DNA from: Candidatus Dietzia intestinipullorum
GTDB taxonomy: Bacteria; Actinomycetota; Actinomycetes; Mycobacteriales; Mycobacteriaceae
Assembly (NCBI GenBank): GCA_019119635.1
Contig: DWWP01000063.1
Location: forward strand, 1 to 58,640
Direction: 5' to 3'
Length of the DNA: 58,640 nt
Shown here: positions 1-7,050 of the stretch, one piece after another
How the letters are laid out: each line of letters begins with the position of its first letter
How positions within the stretch are numbered: the stretch's first letter is position 1
Translations under genes and position numbers: made by a program
The notes under the pieces: model-generated
What the model was told of the DNA's origin: nothing
The model's input: only the letters and a program-made list of their open reading frames with translations
The model's database searches: none

Positions 1-241
1 GCGGGTCTGCGATCTCATACCGGGTCTGGCGACCTTCGGGCACTGCGACAACGATCCCGCAGTCGCGCAGGCATGCCAGATGGTTCGACACGTTCGACCG
101 TGTCAGCTCCAAATCGCGGGCCAGCTCCGCCGGGTAGGCCGGCTGCTGCAGCAAGGTCAGCAGTATCCGGGACCGCGTCGGGTCGGCCATCGCCCGCCCT
201 AACCGGTTCATCACATCCACACGAGAAACAGTAGTCAGCAC
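1..241 (-). CDS. cmtR: CmtR-like ArsR/SmtB metal-sensing repressor (C-terminus outside window)
   Basis: Winged-helix repressor of the ArsR/SmtB family, predicted to release DNA on binding Cd(II) or Pb(II). Translating the minus strand from GTG at 241 gives about 80 residues, with the recognition-helix segment LTRSNVSNHLACLRDCG. Cys57 and Cys61 fall at the positions of the two metal-binding cysteines of M. tuberculosis CmtR; the third ligand (Cys102 there) lies beyond the edge. Position 241 is chosen because a TATAGT -10 element sits 7 nt upstream, which suggests a leaderless message; there is no Shine-Dalgarno sequence. Its target, perhaps an efflux gene, is probably outside the window. The CmtR subfamily call rests on spacing and local similarity. 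Confidence 0.8.
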   Translation of the reverse strand, partial: MLTTVSRVDVMNRLGRAMADPTRSRILLTLLQQPAYPAELARDLELTRSNVSNHLACLRDCGIVVAVPEGRQTRYEIADP

Positions 242-280
242 TTACTGAACTATACAGCGTCTGCTGAACTGTTGGGACAG
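242..280 (-). promoter_or_regulatory. cmtR promoter and candidate operator
   Basis: On the minus strand TATAGT (249-254) lies 7 nt before the GTG start. The 7-mer CTGAACT occurs twice on the plus strand, at 245-251 and 264-270, 19 bp apart (about two helical turns), the first overlapping the -10. A short dyad CTGT-N4-ACAG lies at 269-280. The arrangement suits autorepression by a dimeric ArsR protein; binding is inferred. Confidence 0.5.
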
Positions 281-363
281 CGCCTTAAAAACCTATCCTC
301 TAACGCGACACGCATGGGTACGGTCTGATCAACGCTTCGCCCCGGCCAGGGTGTCTCATACGG

Positions 364-407
364 GTGTCGCACCAGCGAGTCTCATGAAGCACGACCAAGT
401 GCGACAC
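364..407. repeat. Inverted repeat GTGTCGCAC / GTGCGACAC
   Basis: Perfect 9-bp arms at 364-372 and 399-407 separated by 26 bp, with GCGACAC again at 305-311 and related GTCTCAT words at 352-359 and 380-386. Repeated short words of this kind occur at ends of some IS elements, but no element is delimited here. Confidence 0.5.
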
Positions 408-537
408 ATGGATCCGGCGAGCTCTTCCGCCACTCACTCGACGCGCCTAAGGGCGGGCCGCTGATACTTCCCGGGCCGGCGATGACGTCCTTCAACAAGC
501 GGCGCTCAACGGGCTTTCGAGTCGGCACCGGTAACCA

Positions 538-553
538 GACGTTATGTAACGTC
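538..553. promoter_or_regulatory. Palindrome GACGTTA-TG-TAACGTC
   Basis: Perfect 7-bp arms around a 2-bp centre, 55 bp upstream of the ATG of the small membrane protein gene. Size and symmetry fit a dimeric repressor operator; the regulator is unknown. Confidence 0.4.
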
Positions 554-608
554 AAGCTTCTGTCCGCCTCTCGCCCGGCGGCTGCCGGTGGCGCATAGAG
601 TACGGAGC

Positions 609-806
609 ATGAACACCCTCGGCGACCACGCGGCCTCCATCTGCATCATCGCGTGCGCGTTACTCGGGGCGGTCGCCGTGCTCCTGGTCCCAGGATTATT
701 TGCTCAGTTCGAGTCCGGTCGCCTCGTCATCATCTCGATCCTCGTGGCGATCTCCCTCGCATTCGGAATCGCGGCCAAGCGACGCCGTAGAAGCGGGACG
801 ACGTGA
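609..806 (+). CDS. Small two-helix membrane protein
   Basis: Encodes 65 residues from ATG 609; an in-frame GTG at 588 would add seven. Two hydrophobic stretches (about residues 7-30 and 36-55) are followed by a basic tail KRRRRSG, so a hairpin membrane protein with a cytoplasmic C-terminus is expected. Third codon positions are mostly G/C, supporting real coding. GGAG lies only 1 nt before ATG 609, so the start is uncertain. No family recognised. It converges on the next membrane protein gene and may be controlled by the palindrome at 538-553. Confidence 0.5.
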   Translation: MNTLGDHAASICIIACALLGAVAVLLVPGLFAQFESGRLVIISILVAISLAFGIAAKRRRRSGTT

Positions 807-870
807 GCTCGCACGCCTCGGATTCCTCCGACACATACGCCCCTCGGCGTCTCTCTCAGCCCACCGGGAG

Positions 871-1266
871 TCACGACCGAGCGTCGTCCACCGGTGAATA
901 CCGCGCGCAGCGGTTGATCCAGCGACGCGTCTGTGGTTCCTCGACGGCGATGATCGGCAGGAAGGGCAACAGCACCCCACCTATCACTGCGCGGGTGAGG
1001 TCACCGGCAAGTGCTTCAGCCGCCACCGCGATCGCCCCGAACAGCACGTAGGACACCGCAGCGAAAACTGCCGGCTCCTGACGGAGCTTCGTCCCGCGCC
1101 AGATGACGCCGATCACCGCGAGGACGATCAACAGCACAAGAAGTCGGGAAACCCCATCACTCGCTGCAGCATCCGCCAGCCTCCCGACGGACCACATACT
1201 CCAGGCCCCCAGAACGCAGACGACGGCGAGGTTGAACTTCACGTCACCCTTGATAGCAGCCCGCAT
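871..1266 (-). CDS. Hypothetical four-helix membrane protein
   Basis: 131 residues from ATG 1266 (MRAAIKGDVKFNL...). Four hydrophobic segments are visible (about residues 9-27, 39-56, 63-83 and 92-108), then a hydrophilic tail. The open frame extends further upstream, but that part is arginine-rich and lacks membrane character, so I start at 1266; no strong Shine-Dalgarno is present. The overall look is of a small integral membrane protein, not assignable to a family. Its 3' end faces the small membrane protein gene across a 64-bp gap. Confidence 0.6.
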   Translation of the reverse strand: MRAAIKGDVKFNLAVVCVLGAWSMWSVGRLADAAASDGVSRLLVLLIVLAVIGVIWRGTKLRQEPAVFAAVSYVLFGAIAVAAEALAGDLTRAVIGGVLLPFLPIIAVEEPQTRRWINRCARYSPVDDARS

Positions 1267-1385
1267 CTCGCGGATCCAGTGCGGCTCTCCCGTCGGCCCT
1301 CCCCCTACGGCCCGCAATCCCCGACGATCACCATGCTGTACCCGGCGCCCGTCCGACGGTCGGCAAGAATGGGACACTGGAGGGT

Positions 1386-1889
1386 ATGCGCACCCCGGAC
1401 GGCAGAGAACGCGATCGCGACGAGGACGGCCGCGCGCGGAACTCACGCCCTCGTGATGAACTCGGCCGCCCGCTGCCGTTCGGGAGCGTCGGGGTCGAAC
1501 GCATTCCCGAGGACCTCGATCTGCCACCCTCCGAGTCCCTGGCCTGGGCGCAGGACCTGCTGGAGCGGGGCCTCGCCTTCAACGCCCACGAGGTCCTCGA
1601 AGGCGCCTGGAAGAGCGCTCCGCACGAGGAACGCACGCTCTGGCAGGGGCTGGCCCAGCTGGCCGTCGGGATCACCCACGTGCAGCGCGGCAACACGAAG
1701 GGGGCGGTCACGCTGCTCGAGCGCGCGGCCGAGCGCATCGGACACGACGGCGGCCCCGCTCCGCACGACATCGATGCCCCGGGGCTGCTCTCCTACGCCG
1801 ACGAGCTCATCGCCGAGCTCCGGCGAGGCGTCGAGCCCGCGCCGGGGCGATTGGTTCCGCGCCTCGTCCGCCCGGCAGCGCAGCACTGA
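1386..1889 (+). CDS. DUF309 domain protein
   Basis: 167 residues. A polar N-terminus rich in Arg/Asp (about 1-30) precedes an all-helical domain containing the DUF309 signature FNAHEVLEGAW (about residues 64-74) and a second helix pair LAQLAVGITHVQRGN. DUF309 proteins are small helical-bundle proteins of unknown biochemical function, common in actinobacteria. GGAGGG lies only about 2 nt before the ATG, so initiation slightly downstream is possible. It is transcribed divergently from the four-helix membrane protein and convergently with rtcB. Confidence 0.8.
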   Translation: MRTPDGRERDRDEDGRARNSRPRDELGRPLPFGSVGVERIPEDLDLPPSESLAWAQDLLERGLAFNAHEVLEGAWKSAPHEERTLWQGLAQLAVGITHVQRGNTKGAVTLLERAAERIGHDGGPAPHDIDAPGLLSYADELIAELRRGVEPAPGRLVPRLVRPAAQH

Positions 1890-1940
1890 GTCGCGCCCAC
1901 CCCGCCACGGCGTCACCCACTCCCCGCCCGCCGCGGGCTC

Positions 1941-3116
1941 CTACGTCCCCTTGAGGTTCATGACCTGCCGGAGAGTGTGCACGATGTCGACCAGGTCCCT
2001 CGCGTCCTCCATCACCTGATCGATGTCCTTGTAAGCGGCAGGGATCTCATCGACCCAGGCGTCGCCCGGTCGGTAGACGATCCCCCGCATGGCCTCGTCG
2101 AGATCAGCGGCGGTGAACCGCTTCTTTGCCTGGGTGCGCGACATCCGTCGCCCCGCGCCATGCGGCGCGGAGAACAAGGCGGACGGGTTGCCCCTGCCGC
2201 GGACGATGTACGAGCGGGTCCCCATCGAGCCCGGGATACAGCCCATGCGGCCCTCGGTGGCGTCGATGGCCCCCTTACGCGTGAGCCACACGGTCGCGCC
2301 CTCGATCTCGACCTGCTCGGTGTAGTTGTGGTGCCAGTTCACCCGCTCCGTCTCTCCGGCGTCGTCGTCGCCGAAGAGCCGGCCGAGCTGACCGAGGAAG
2401 CGGTCCATCATCTCGTCCCGGTTGAGCCGGGCGAAACGCTGCGCCCACCGCAGCTCCGTGAGGTACTGCCGGAACTCCGCCGTCCCCTCGCGGAGGTAGG
2501 CGTGATCGGTGTCCGCGAGCCGCACACGCGCGTGCCGACACTGCTCCCGGGCGATCGCGATGTGCTTCTGGGCGATCTTGTTACCGACGCCGCGACTCCC
2601 GGAGTGGAGGAAGCACCACACCGCCCCCGACTCGTCGAGGCACAGCTCGATGAAGTGGTTGCCTCCGCCGAGACTGCCCAGCTGCTCACGCCACCGCGGC
2701 GAGTGAGACAGGTCGACGCCGTCGGCCTCGGCGCGGTTCTCCAGCTCGCTGACCCGCGCGCGGGTATGGCCGTGGTGCACGGACTTGTTGTAGTTCCCCG
2801 GGGACAACGGGATCGCCCGCTCGACCCGGTCGCGCAACACGGCGAGGTCTATCCGGCCCAGATCGTCCCGTCCGTATCGGGTGCGTGCCGCGACCATCCC
2901 GCAGCCGATATCCACCCCGACCGCGGCCGGGATCACCGCGTCGACGGTCGGGATGACGGTGCCGACCGCCGACCCCTTCCCGGCATGCGCGTCCGGCATC
3001 AGCGCGAGGTGCGGATGGATGAACGGCAGTCGCGCGAGCGCCACGGCTTGGGCGGCAGCCGCCTCGTCGACAGCCGACGCCCACGAGAGGACGTTCGGAG
3101 CAAGCTCATCGACCAT
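1941..3116 (-). CDS. rtcB: RtcB-type RNA-splicing ligase
   Basis: 391 residues. RtcB joins RNA ends bearing 2',3'-cyclic phosphate or 3'-phosphate to 5'-OH using GTP and Mn(II), in tRNA splicing or RNA repair. Visible motifs are the metal-binding DAHAGKGSAVG and GVDIGCGM, HSGSRGVGNK, and the guanylylated-histidine segment SAPHGAGRRMSR. ATG 3116 is preceded by AGGAAG at good spacing; the longer frame upstream has no such support. No archease (RtcB activator) or RtcR regulator is adjacent, unlike the E. coli rtc operon, so it probably acts as a stand-alone repair ligase. Divergent from the KGG peptide gene. Confidence 0.92.
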   Translation of the reverse strand: MVDELAPNVLSWASAVDEAAAAQAVALARLPFIHPHLALMPDAHAGKGSAVGTVIPTVDAVIPAAVGVDIGCGMVAARTRYGRDDLGRIDLAVLRDRVERAIPLSPGNYNKSVHHGHTRARVSELENRAEADGVDLSHSPRWREQLGSLGGGNHFIELCLDESGAVWCFLHSGSRGVGNKIAQKHIAIAREQCRHARVRLADTDHAYLREGTAEFRQYLTELRWAQRFARLNRDEMMDRFLGQLGRLFGDDDAGETERVNWHHNYTEQVEIEGATVWLTRKGAIDATEGRMGCIPGSMGTRSYIVRGRGNPSALFSAPHGAGRRMSRTQAKKRFTAADLDEAMRGIVYRPGDAWVDEIPAAYKDIDQVMEDARDLVDIVHTLRQVMNLKGT

Positions 3117-3206
3117 GCGGCGAGTCTTCCTGGTTTCCCCAGGGGAGTCGACCCACGCATCGAGGCCCGCCCGTGCCGGGCTTTCCGAGAGAAGAAGGAC
3201 CGCACG

Positions 3207-3290
3207 ATGGTTGACCAGAACAACCCCGGCCAGTTCGGAAACCGTTCCGACACCGAAGAATAAGCCCACAAGGGCGGCAGGAACAGCTGA
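3207..3290 (+). pseudogene. KGG (con-10 type) stress peptide with in-frame TAA
   Basis: An ATG at 3207 with AAGGA 7 nt upstream opens an 18-codon frame ending NPGQFGNRSDTEE then TAA (3261-3263). The same frame continues after the TAA as AHKGGRNS and stops at TGA 3288. Together they reproduce the con-10/KGG stress-protein repeat (NPG-F-NR....A.KGG..S), with the TAA where such proteins often have glutamine; one C-to-T change in CAA would produce it. Either a 27-residue gene recently killed, a truncated 18-residue peptide, or a sequencing error. A strong terminator follows 21 nt after the TGA. Confidence 0.6.
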
Positions 3291-3311
3291 CCCACTACTT
3301 CCGCTCTGCAC

Positions 3312-3341
3312 GGGGGCCTGCCGCCGCGGCGGCAGGCCCCC
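3312..3341. terminator. Perfect 30-bp palindrome, bidirectional terminator
   Basis: Fifteen-base perfect arms meeting at the centre (GGGGGCCTGCCGCCG and its complement) between the KGG peptide gene and the convergent NADH dehydrogenase-like gene. Being symmetric it could terminate both transcripts. There is no T-run, as is usual for actinobacterial terminators. Confidence 0.8.
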
Positions 3342-3376
3342 CGACTGCGAGAGCTGGGCTGCCACTCCCCGAGCCG

Positions 3377-4645
3377 TCAGCTCTTCTCGGCCTGACCGAG
3401 GACGACCTGCGGTCGCCGGTTGGTGAGGAAGGCGATGCTCCAGGACGCGATGGCACCGGTCCGTTGCCAGGCTCCGGACAACATGGTCGCGTGGACCCCG
3501 AGCCAGGAGACAAAGGCGAGCGGCCCGTGGAGGGTCCGTCGCGCGGGGCCGAGTTCCGCGACCGCCGCACCGCGGCCCACCATCGCCATGATGCCCTTGT
3601 CGCGGTAGCGGAACGGCTCACGGGCCCCGCCCGTGAGGTCGGCGTGGATGTTGCGACCGGCCCACTTCCCGGATTGCTGGGCAACCGAGGCGAGTTGCGG
3701 CAGCGGGCCGCCGTTGCTGTCGGGGATGGCGGCGCAGTCCCCCAGCACGTACACCCCGTCCAGTCCGGGAACGGTCAGGTCCGCGTCGACCTCCACCCGG
3801 CCTCCCTTGCCCTGCGGCAGACCGGATTCGGAGAGCAGGCCGGTCGAGGTGAGGCCACCCGTCCAGACGACGATGTCGCCGTCCAGCCAGGTGCCGTCCT
3901 CCAGTGACACGCCGTCGTCGCGCACCTCGTTCACCCCCACACCCAGTCGGACGTCGACGCCGCGCTCCCGCAGCTTCTGTATCGCGTAGTCCTGCGAGTC
4001 CTCGGTGAAGCCGCCGAGCACGGACGGGGCCATCTCGATCAGGCGCACCGTGATACCCCGTGCGAAGGCATCGGAGTAAGCGGCGGCCACCGCCGTATCG
4101 ATGTTCTCGGCGAGTGCGCCGGCTATCTCGACCCCGGTCGGTCCCCCGCCCACGACGATGACGTTGATATCGCGCTCGCCCCCGGTGAGCGTGTCCGCCC
4201 GGTCGAGGTCGGCGAGCATCCTCGCACTGAGCCGGATCGCGTCATCGAGCGTGTAGAGCGGATACGCGTGCTCCTGTGCGCCCGGGATGCCGAAGAAGTT
4301 CGCTGTGGCGCCGGCGGCCACCACGAGTGCGCGTGCCCCGCAGACGGCGCCGTCGGCCAGGGTGACCTGCTTGGCCTCCGGGTCGACCGCGGTGACCTCG
4401 TCGACGACCACCCGCACGGTGCGATCGCGACGGAAGATCGCCCGCAACGGTCTCGCCACCTGGGAGATGCCGACCTGCGAGGCCGCGAGCTGGTACAGCA
4501 TCGGCTGGAACTGGTGGTAGTTGTTCCGGTCCACCAGCAACACCTCGACCCCCTCGGAGGCGAGGTGGCGGGCGGCGGCGATGCCGGCGAACCCGCCGCC
4601 CACGATGATCACGTCGCGCCGGATGTCCGGTTCAGCTGTGGCCAT
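3377..4645 (-). CDS. Type II NADH dehydrogenase-like flavoprotein
   Basis: 422 residues. Two Rossmann motifs are visible: VIIVGGGFAGIAAARHL near the N-terminus (FAD) and INVIVVGGGPTGVEIAG mid-protein (NADH), plus GVYVLGDCAA near residue 300. This is the layout of NDH-2 and related pyridine nucleotide-disulfide oxidoreductases that pass electrons from NADH to quinone at the membrane face. The C-terminus is moderately hydrophobic (about residues 365-405), consistent with peripheral attachment. ATG 4645 is chosen because TAACAT lies 7 nt upstream; an in-frame GTG at 4690 is less likely. The window has a second paralogue (9624-11069) that looks more like canonical Ndh. Confidence 0.85.
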   Translation of the reverse strand: MATAEPDIRRDVIIVGGGFAGIAAARHLASEGVEVLLVDRNNYHQFQPMLYQLAASQVGISQVARPLRAIFRRDRTVRVVVDEVTAVDPEAKQVTLADGAVCGARALVVAAGATANFFGIPGAQEHAYPLYTLDDAIRLSARMLADLDRADTLTGGERDINVIVVGGGPTGVEIAGALAENIDTAVAAAYSDAFARGITVRLIEMAPSVLGGFTEDSQDYAIQKLRERGVDVRLGVGVNEVRDDGVSLEDGTWLDGDIVVWTGGLTSTGLLSESGLPQGKGGRVEVDADLTVPGLDGVYVLGDCAAIPDSNGGPLPQLASVAQQSGKWAGRNIHADLTGGAREPFRYRDKGIMAMVGRGAAVAELGPARRTLHGPLAFVSWLGVHATMLSGAWQRTGAIASWSIAFLTNRRPQVVLGQAEKS

Positions 4646-4652
4646 GTAGGGG

Positions 4653-4658
4653 ATGTTA
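4653..4658 (-). promoter_or_regulatory. Candidate leaderless -10 of the NDH-like gene
   Basis: On the minus strand TAACAT precedes ATG 4645 by exactly 7 nt with no Shine-Dalgarno between, placing the predicted transcription start at or next to the A of the ATG. Confidence 0.5.
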
Positions 4659-4743
4659 GTGGTATTCGCCGAGACCGTCGATCGGATCACGGTGTCGCGG
4701 GTGGACTACCGTCGACCACACCGCGACCCCGGAGGAAACGACG

Positions 4744-4755
4744 ATGACCCAGTGA
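4744..4755 (+). other. Minimal leader ORF MTQ-stop coupled to the permease
   Basis: GGAGGA (4731-4736) is ideally spaced from ATG 4744, which encodes only Met-Thr-Gln before TGA at 4753. That TGA overlaps the GTG start of the permease (4752) in the GTGA arrangement used for several gene pairs here. It may be a three-codon leader giving translational coupling, or a one-base frameshift at the true permease start. Confidence 0.4.
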
Positions 4756-6179
4756 CGCCGCTGCTTCTGTCGGGTACCGCGATCGCGCCGATTCTGGTGG
4801 TCCTCGCGTTGTCGGCCCTGCGCGTGCCCTCGCTCCGGGCCGGCGCGGCCGGGTTGGTCAGCGCGTCGCTCGTCGCGGCGACAGTGTTCCGGCCCGGCGC
4901 CGCGGAGGTCTCCGACGCGACGTGGCAGCTGGGCCCACTGGTCATCGAGGTGGCCTTCATCCTGCTGGGCGGAGTGACCCTGTCCGTCGTCCTGTCCCGC
5001 ACCGGGGCCCAGGACGTGATCGTCGACTGGCTGGTGCGGACCGACGCGGGCCCGGACAGGGTGGTCACGATCCTCCTGCTGGTCTTCGGGTTGACCCCGT
5101 TCATGGAGTCGGTCACCGGTTTCGGCCTGGGCGTGGTGATCACGGCACCGCTTCTGGTGCGCATCGGCCTCACCCCGGTCCGGGCGGTGGTGGCGGGCCT
5201 GCTCGGATTGGTGCTCGTGCCCTGGGGATCCCTGGGCCCGGGCACTCTCGTGGCGGCCCAGCTCGGGGGCGAGGACGTGACCGAGCTGGGCTACAGGTCC
5301 GCGGTGTTGAGTCTTCCGGTCCTGGTGGTCAGCATGGTCACCGTCCTCGTCGTGCTCCGCCGTCGTCCGACGCCCCGGCTCGTCGCGGCGGCGGTCACGG
5401 TCGTGGTGATCCAGTGGGCGTCGCTCATCGCGGCACACCTCACGGTCGGCACTCCCCCTGCCGGCGTCCTCGCCTCGGGAGCGGTGCTCCTCGTCCTGCT
5501 GGCCCTCCTGCGGTTCCGCGCCGGTGGCCTGCCCCCGGTCTCGGCACCACTGCTGCGGGCGCTGGTGCCCTACCTCGCTCTGCTCGCGGGGATCCTGGGG
5601 GCGACCCTCCTCCTGGGGCTCCTCGGTGATCCGCGGGGGCTCGCCTGGCTCTCGAACCCGGCGGTGTGGATCAACGTCGCCGCGGTCATCGCGCTCGTCA
5701 CCGCCCGCCGTGGTGCGCCGGTCGGGCCGATGCTCCGGAGCGCACTGACCACCTGGGGCTCCGTCGCCGGCACGGCGATCGTGTTCATGCTTATCGGGAT
5801 CGTGATGGCCACCGCGGGAATGGCCGAACACCTCGCCTCGGTGGCCGCCCGGTCCGGGGACGTCTTCCTGTCGCTGATCCCGGCGATCGGCGCGCTCGGT
5901 GGCTACCTCACCGGCTCCAACACCGGTGCCGCAGCCATGTTCTCGGCGGCCACGTCGGGCGCGGCGTCCGGACTGGACGCGGACACCCTGGTCGCGCTCG
6001 CGGGCCAGAACGTGGCGGGGTCGTACGCGATCATCCTGTCGCCCCCGCGCGTCGCGCTCGCCCTGGGCGTGGTGACGATGTCCGCATCGCGGCTGCCCCG
6101 CGCCGCCAGCCGGACGCTGTTCATCGCGGTCGTCACCGTGACCGTACTGTTGGGCGGGGCCGTGTTCGTGATGGCCTGA
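4752..6179 (+). CDS. L-lactate permease (LctP) family transporter
   Basis: 475 residues from GTG 4752, with about a dozen hydrophobic segments. LctP proteins import lactate or glycolate with protons. Family-like features are GLTPFMESVTGFGLGVVITAP (about residues 113-133, the conserved membrane-embedded E-S-x-x-G-F-G loop) and, near the C-terminus, GGYLTGSNTGAAAMF and GQNVAGSYAIILSPPRV. It is somewhat shorter than E. coli LldP (551 aa). No lactate dehydrogenase or lld regulator is adjacent, so the substrate is unproven. Start: an SD-led three-codon frame overlaps this GTG (see 4744-4755). Divergent from the NDH-like gene. Confidence 0.83.
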   Translation: MTPLLLSGTAIAPILVVLALSALRVPSLRAGAAGLVSASLVAATVFRPGAAEVSDATWQLGPLVIEVAFILLGGVTLSVVLSRTGAQDVIVDWLVRTDAGPDRVVTILLLVFGLTPFMESVTGFGLGVVITAPLLVRIGLTPVRAVVAGLLGLVLVPWGSLGPGTLVAAQLGGEDVTELGYRSAVLSLPVLVVSMVTVLVVLRRRPTPRLVAAAVTVVVIQWASLIAAHLTVGTPPAGVLASGAVLLVLLALLRFRAGGLPPVSAPLLRALVPYLALLAGILGATLLLGLLGDPRGLAWLSNPAVWINVAAVIALVTARRGAPVGPMLRSALTTWGSVAGTAIVFMLIGIVMATAGMAEHLASVAARSGDVFLSLIPAIGALGGYLTGSNTGAAAMFSAATSGAASGLDADTLVALAGQNVAGSYAIILSPPRVALALGVVTMSASRLPRAASRTLFIAVVTVTVLLGGAVFVMA

Positions 6180-6218
6180 GCGCGGTCCGGGGGCTCACCG
6201 GCGAGGACGCCGGATCCC

Positions 6219-6986
6219 TCACGGCCGGACGGTCAGGGACTGGGAGACCGTCCCGAGAGGGCCGTCCTCGTCGTGGAGGACGCTCGCGGTGAGCCCGAGC
6301 CCGCCGGGCCCGAACGTCACCCGGGTGTCGAACCCGACCCACTCGCCCCGGGGCCGCCGGACAAGGTGCGCGGTGAGGTCGATGTTGGGGAACTGCACCG
6401 CGGACGGATCGGCGCGGATGGCCATGCCGTTGGCGATGTCGACCAGACCGGCCGTGCGGGCCAGTGTGCTGACCTCCTCGCCCTCGATCAGCGGCACGTC
6501 CGTACGCACCCAGTAGCGTGCCCTGCCCGGGCCCGCGGAATCTCGGCGCACCTGCGCGGAGGCGAGGAACCCGCCGGGCCACACGGTCGTGGGGTCCCAC
6601 GGCTCCATCCCAGCCGGCGGCGGTAGCGGATCGAACCCGTCGGCAGCGAGCGATCCGGTGTCCCGCGGTGTCTGTAGCCAGGCCCGCAGCCGCGTGCCGA
6701 TCCGGCCGGCGTGGGAATACGTGGCCTCCACCAGCTCGATGGTCCGGCCTGGCCGGACCACCTCGACCTGCACGTCGACCTCGTCCATCGGGACCACGCC
6801 CAACAGCTCGTAGGTCAGCCGGGACACCACCATCGGGTCGTCGCGACGCTCCGCGCAGTCGCGCTCCACAGCGTGCGCGAGCAGCCCGAGTGCCGGGCCG
6901 ATGTGTTGCATCGACTCGTCCCAGGCGCCACTGACGTGCCCGGTGGGCCGGAACGTGCCCGGCCCGAGCCTGGAGAAGTAGGCCAT
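6219..6986 (-). CDS. Thioesterase-superfamily protein (TesB-like double hotdog)
   Basis: 255 residues. The N-terminal half (GTFRPTGHVSGAWDESMQHIGP, then RLTYELLGVVPMDEVDVQVEVVRPGRTIELVEATY) and the C-terminal half (IDLTAHLVRRPRGEWVGFDTR ... GLGLTASVLHDEDG) each look like a hotdog fold, the arrangement in acyl-CoA thioesterase II and actinobacterial thioesterase-like proteins. It probably hydrolyses acyl-CoA. ATG 6986 is preceded by GGAGG at 6 nt. It is divergent, across 64 bp, from the MaoC hydratase gene, another acyl-CoA enzyme, so shared regulation is plausible. Substrate unknown. Confidence 0.75.
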   Translation of the reverse strand: MAYFSRLGPGTFRPTGHVSGAWDESMQHIGPALGLLAHAVERDCAERRDDPMVVSRLTYELLGVVPMDEVDVQVEVVRPGRTIELVEATYSHAGRIGTRLRAWLQTPRDTGSLAADGFDPLPPPAGMEPWDPTTVWPGGFLASAQVRRDSAGPGRARYWVRTDVPLIEGEEVSTLARTAGLVDIANGMAIRADPSAVQFPNIDLTAHLVRRPRGEWVGFDTRVTFGPGGLGLTASVLHDEDGPLGTVSQSLTVRP

Positions 6987-7050
6987 TCCCCGCCTCCATT
7001 TTAGTGAGTGGTGATTAACTGGATGCTACACATCGACCCGAGGAGAGACG

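Larger units (their letters stand above)
281..608. other. Gene-free stretch with inverted repeats
   Basis: No convincing coding frame between the cmtR control region and the small membrane gene. It holds a 9-bp inverted repeat (364-372 / 399-407), a further copy of GCGACAC at 305-311, and a palindrome at 538-553. Base composition is less GC-rich than its surroundings. It may be a decayed mobile-element end plus the promoter of the downstream gene, but no transposase remnant was recognised. Confidence 0.5.

Noticed and set aside
1977..3263. 428-codon open frame on the plus strand
   Set aside because: Shadow of rtcB for most of its length; only its last 18 codons coincide with the KGG peptide, which has its own start and SD.
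4656..5831. 391-codon open frame on the minus strand
   Set aside because: Shadow of the permease; rich in His/Asp/Arg and lacking any domain.
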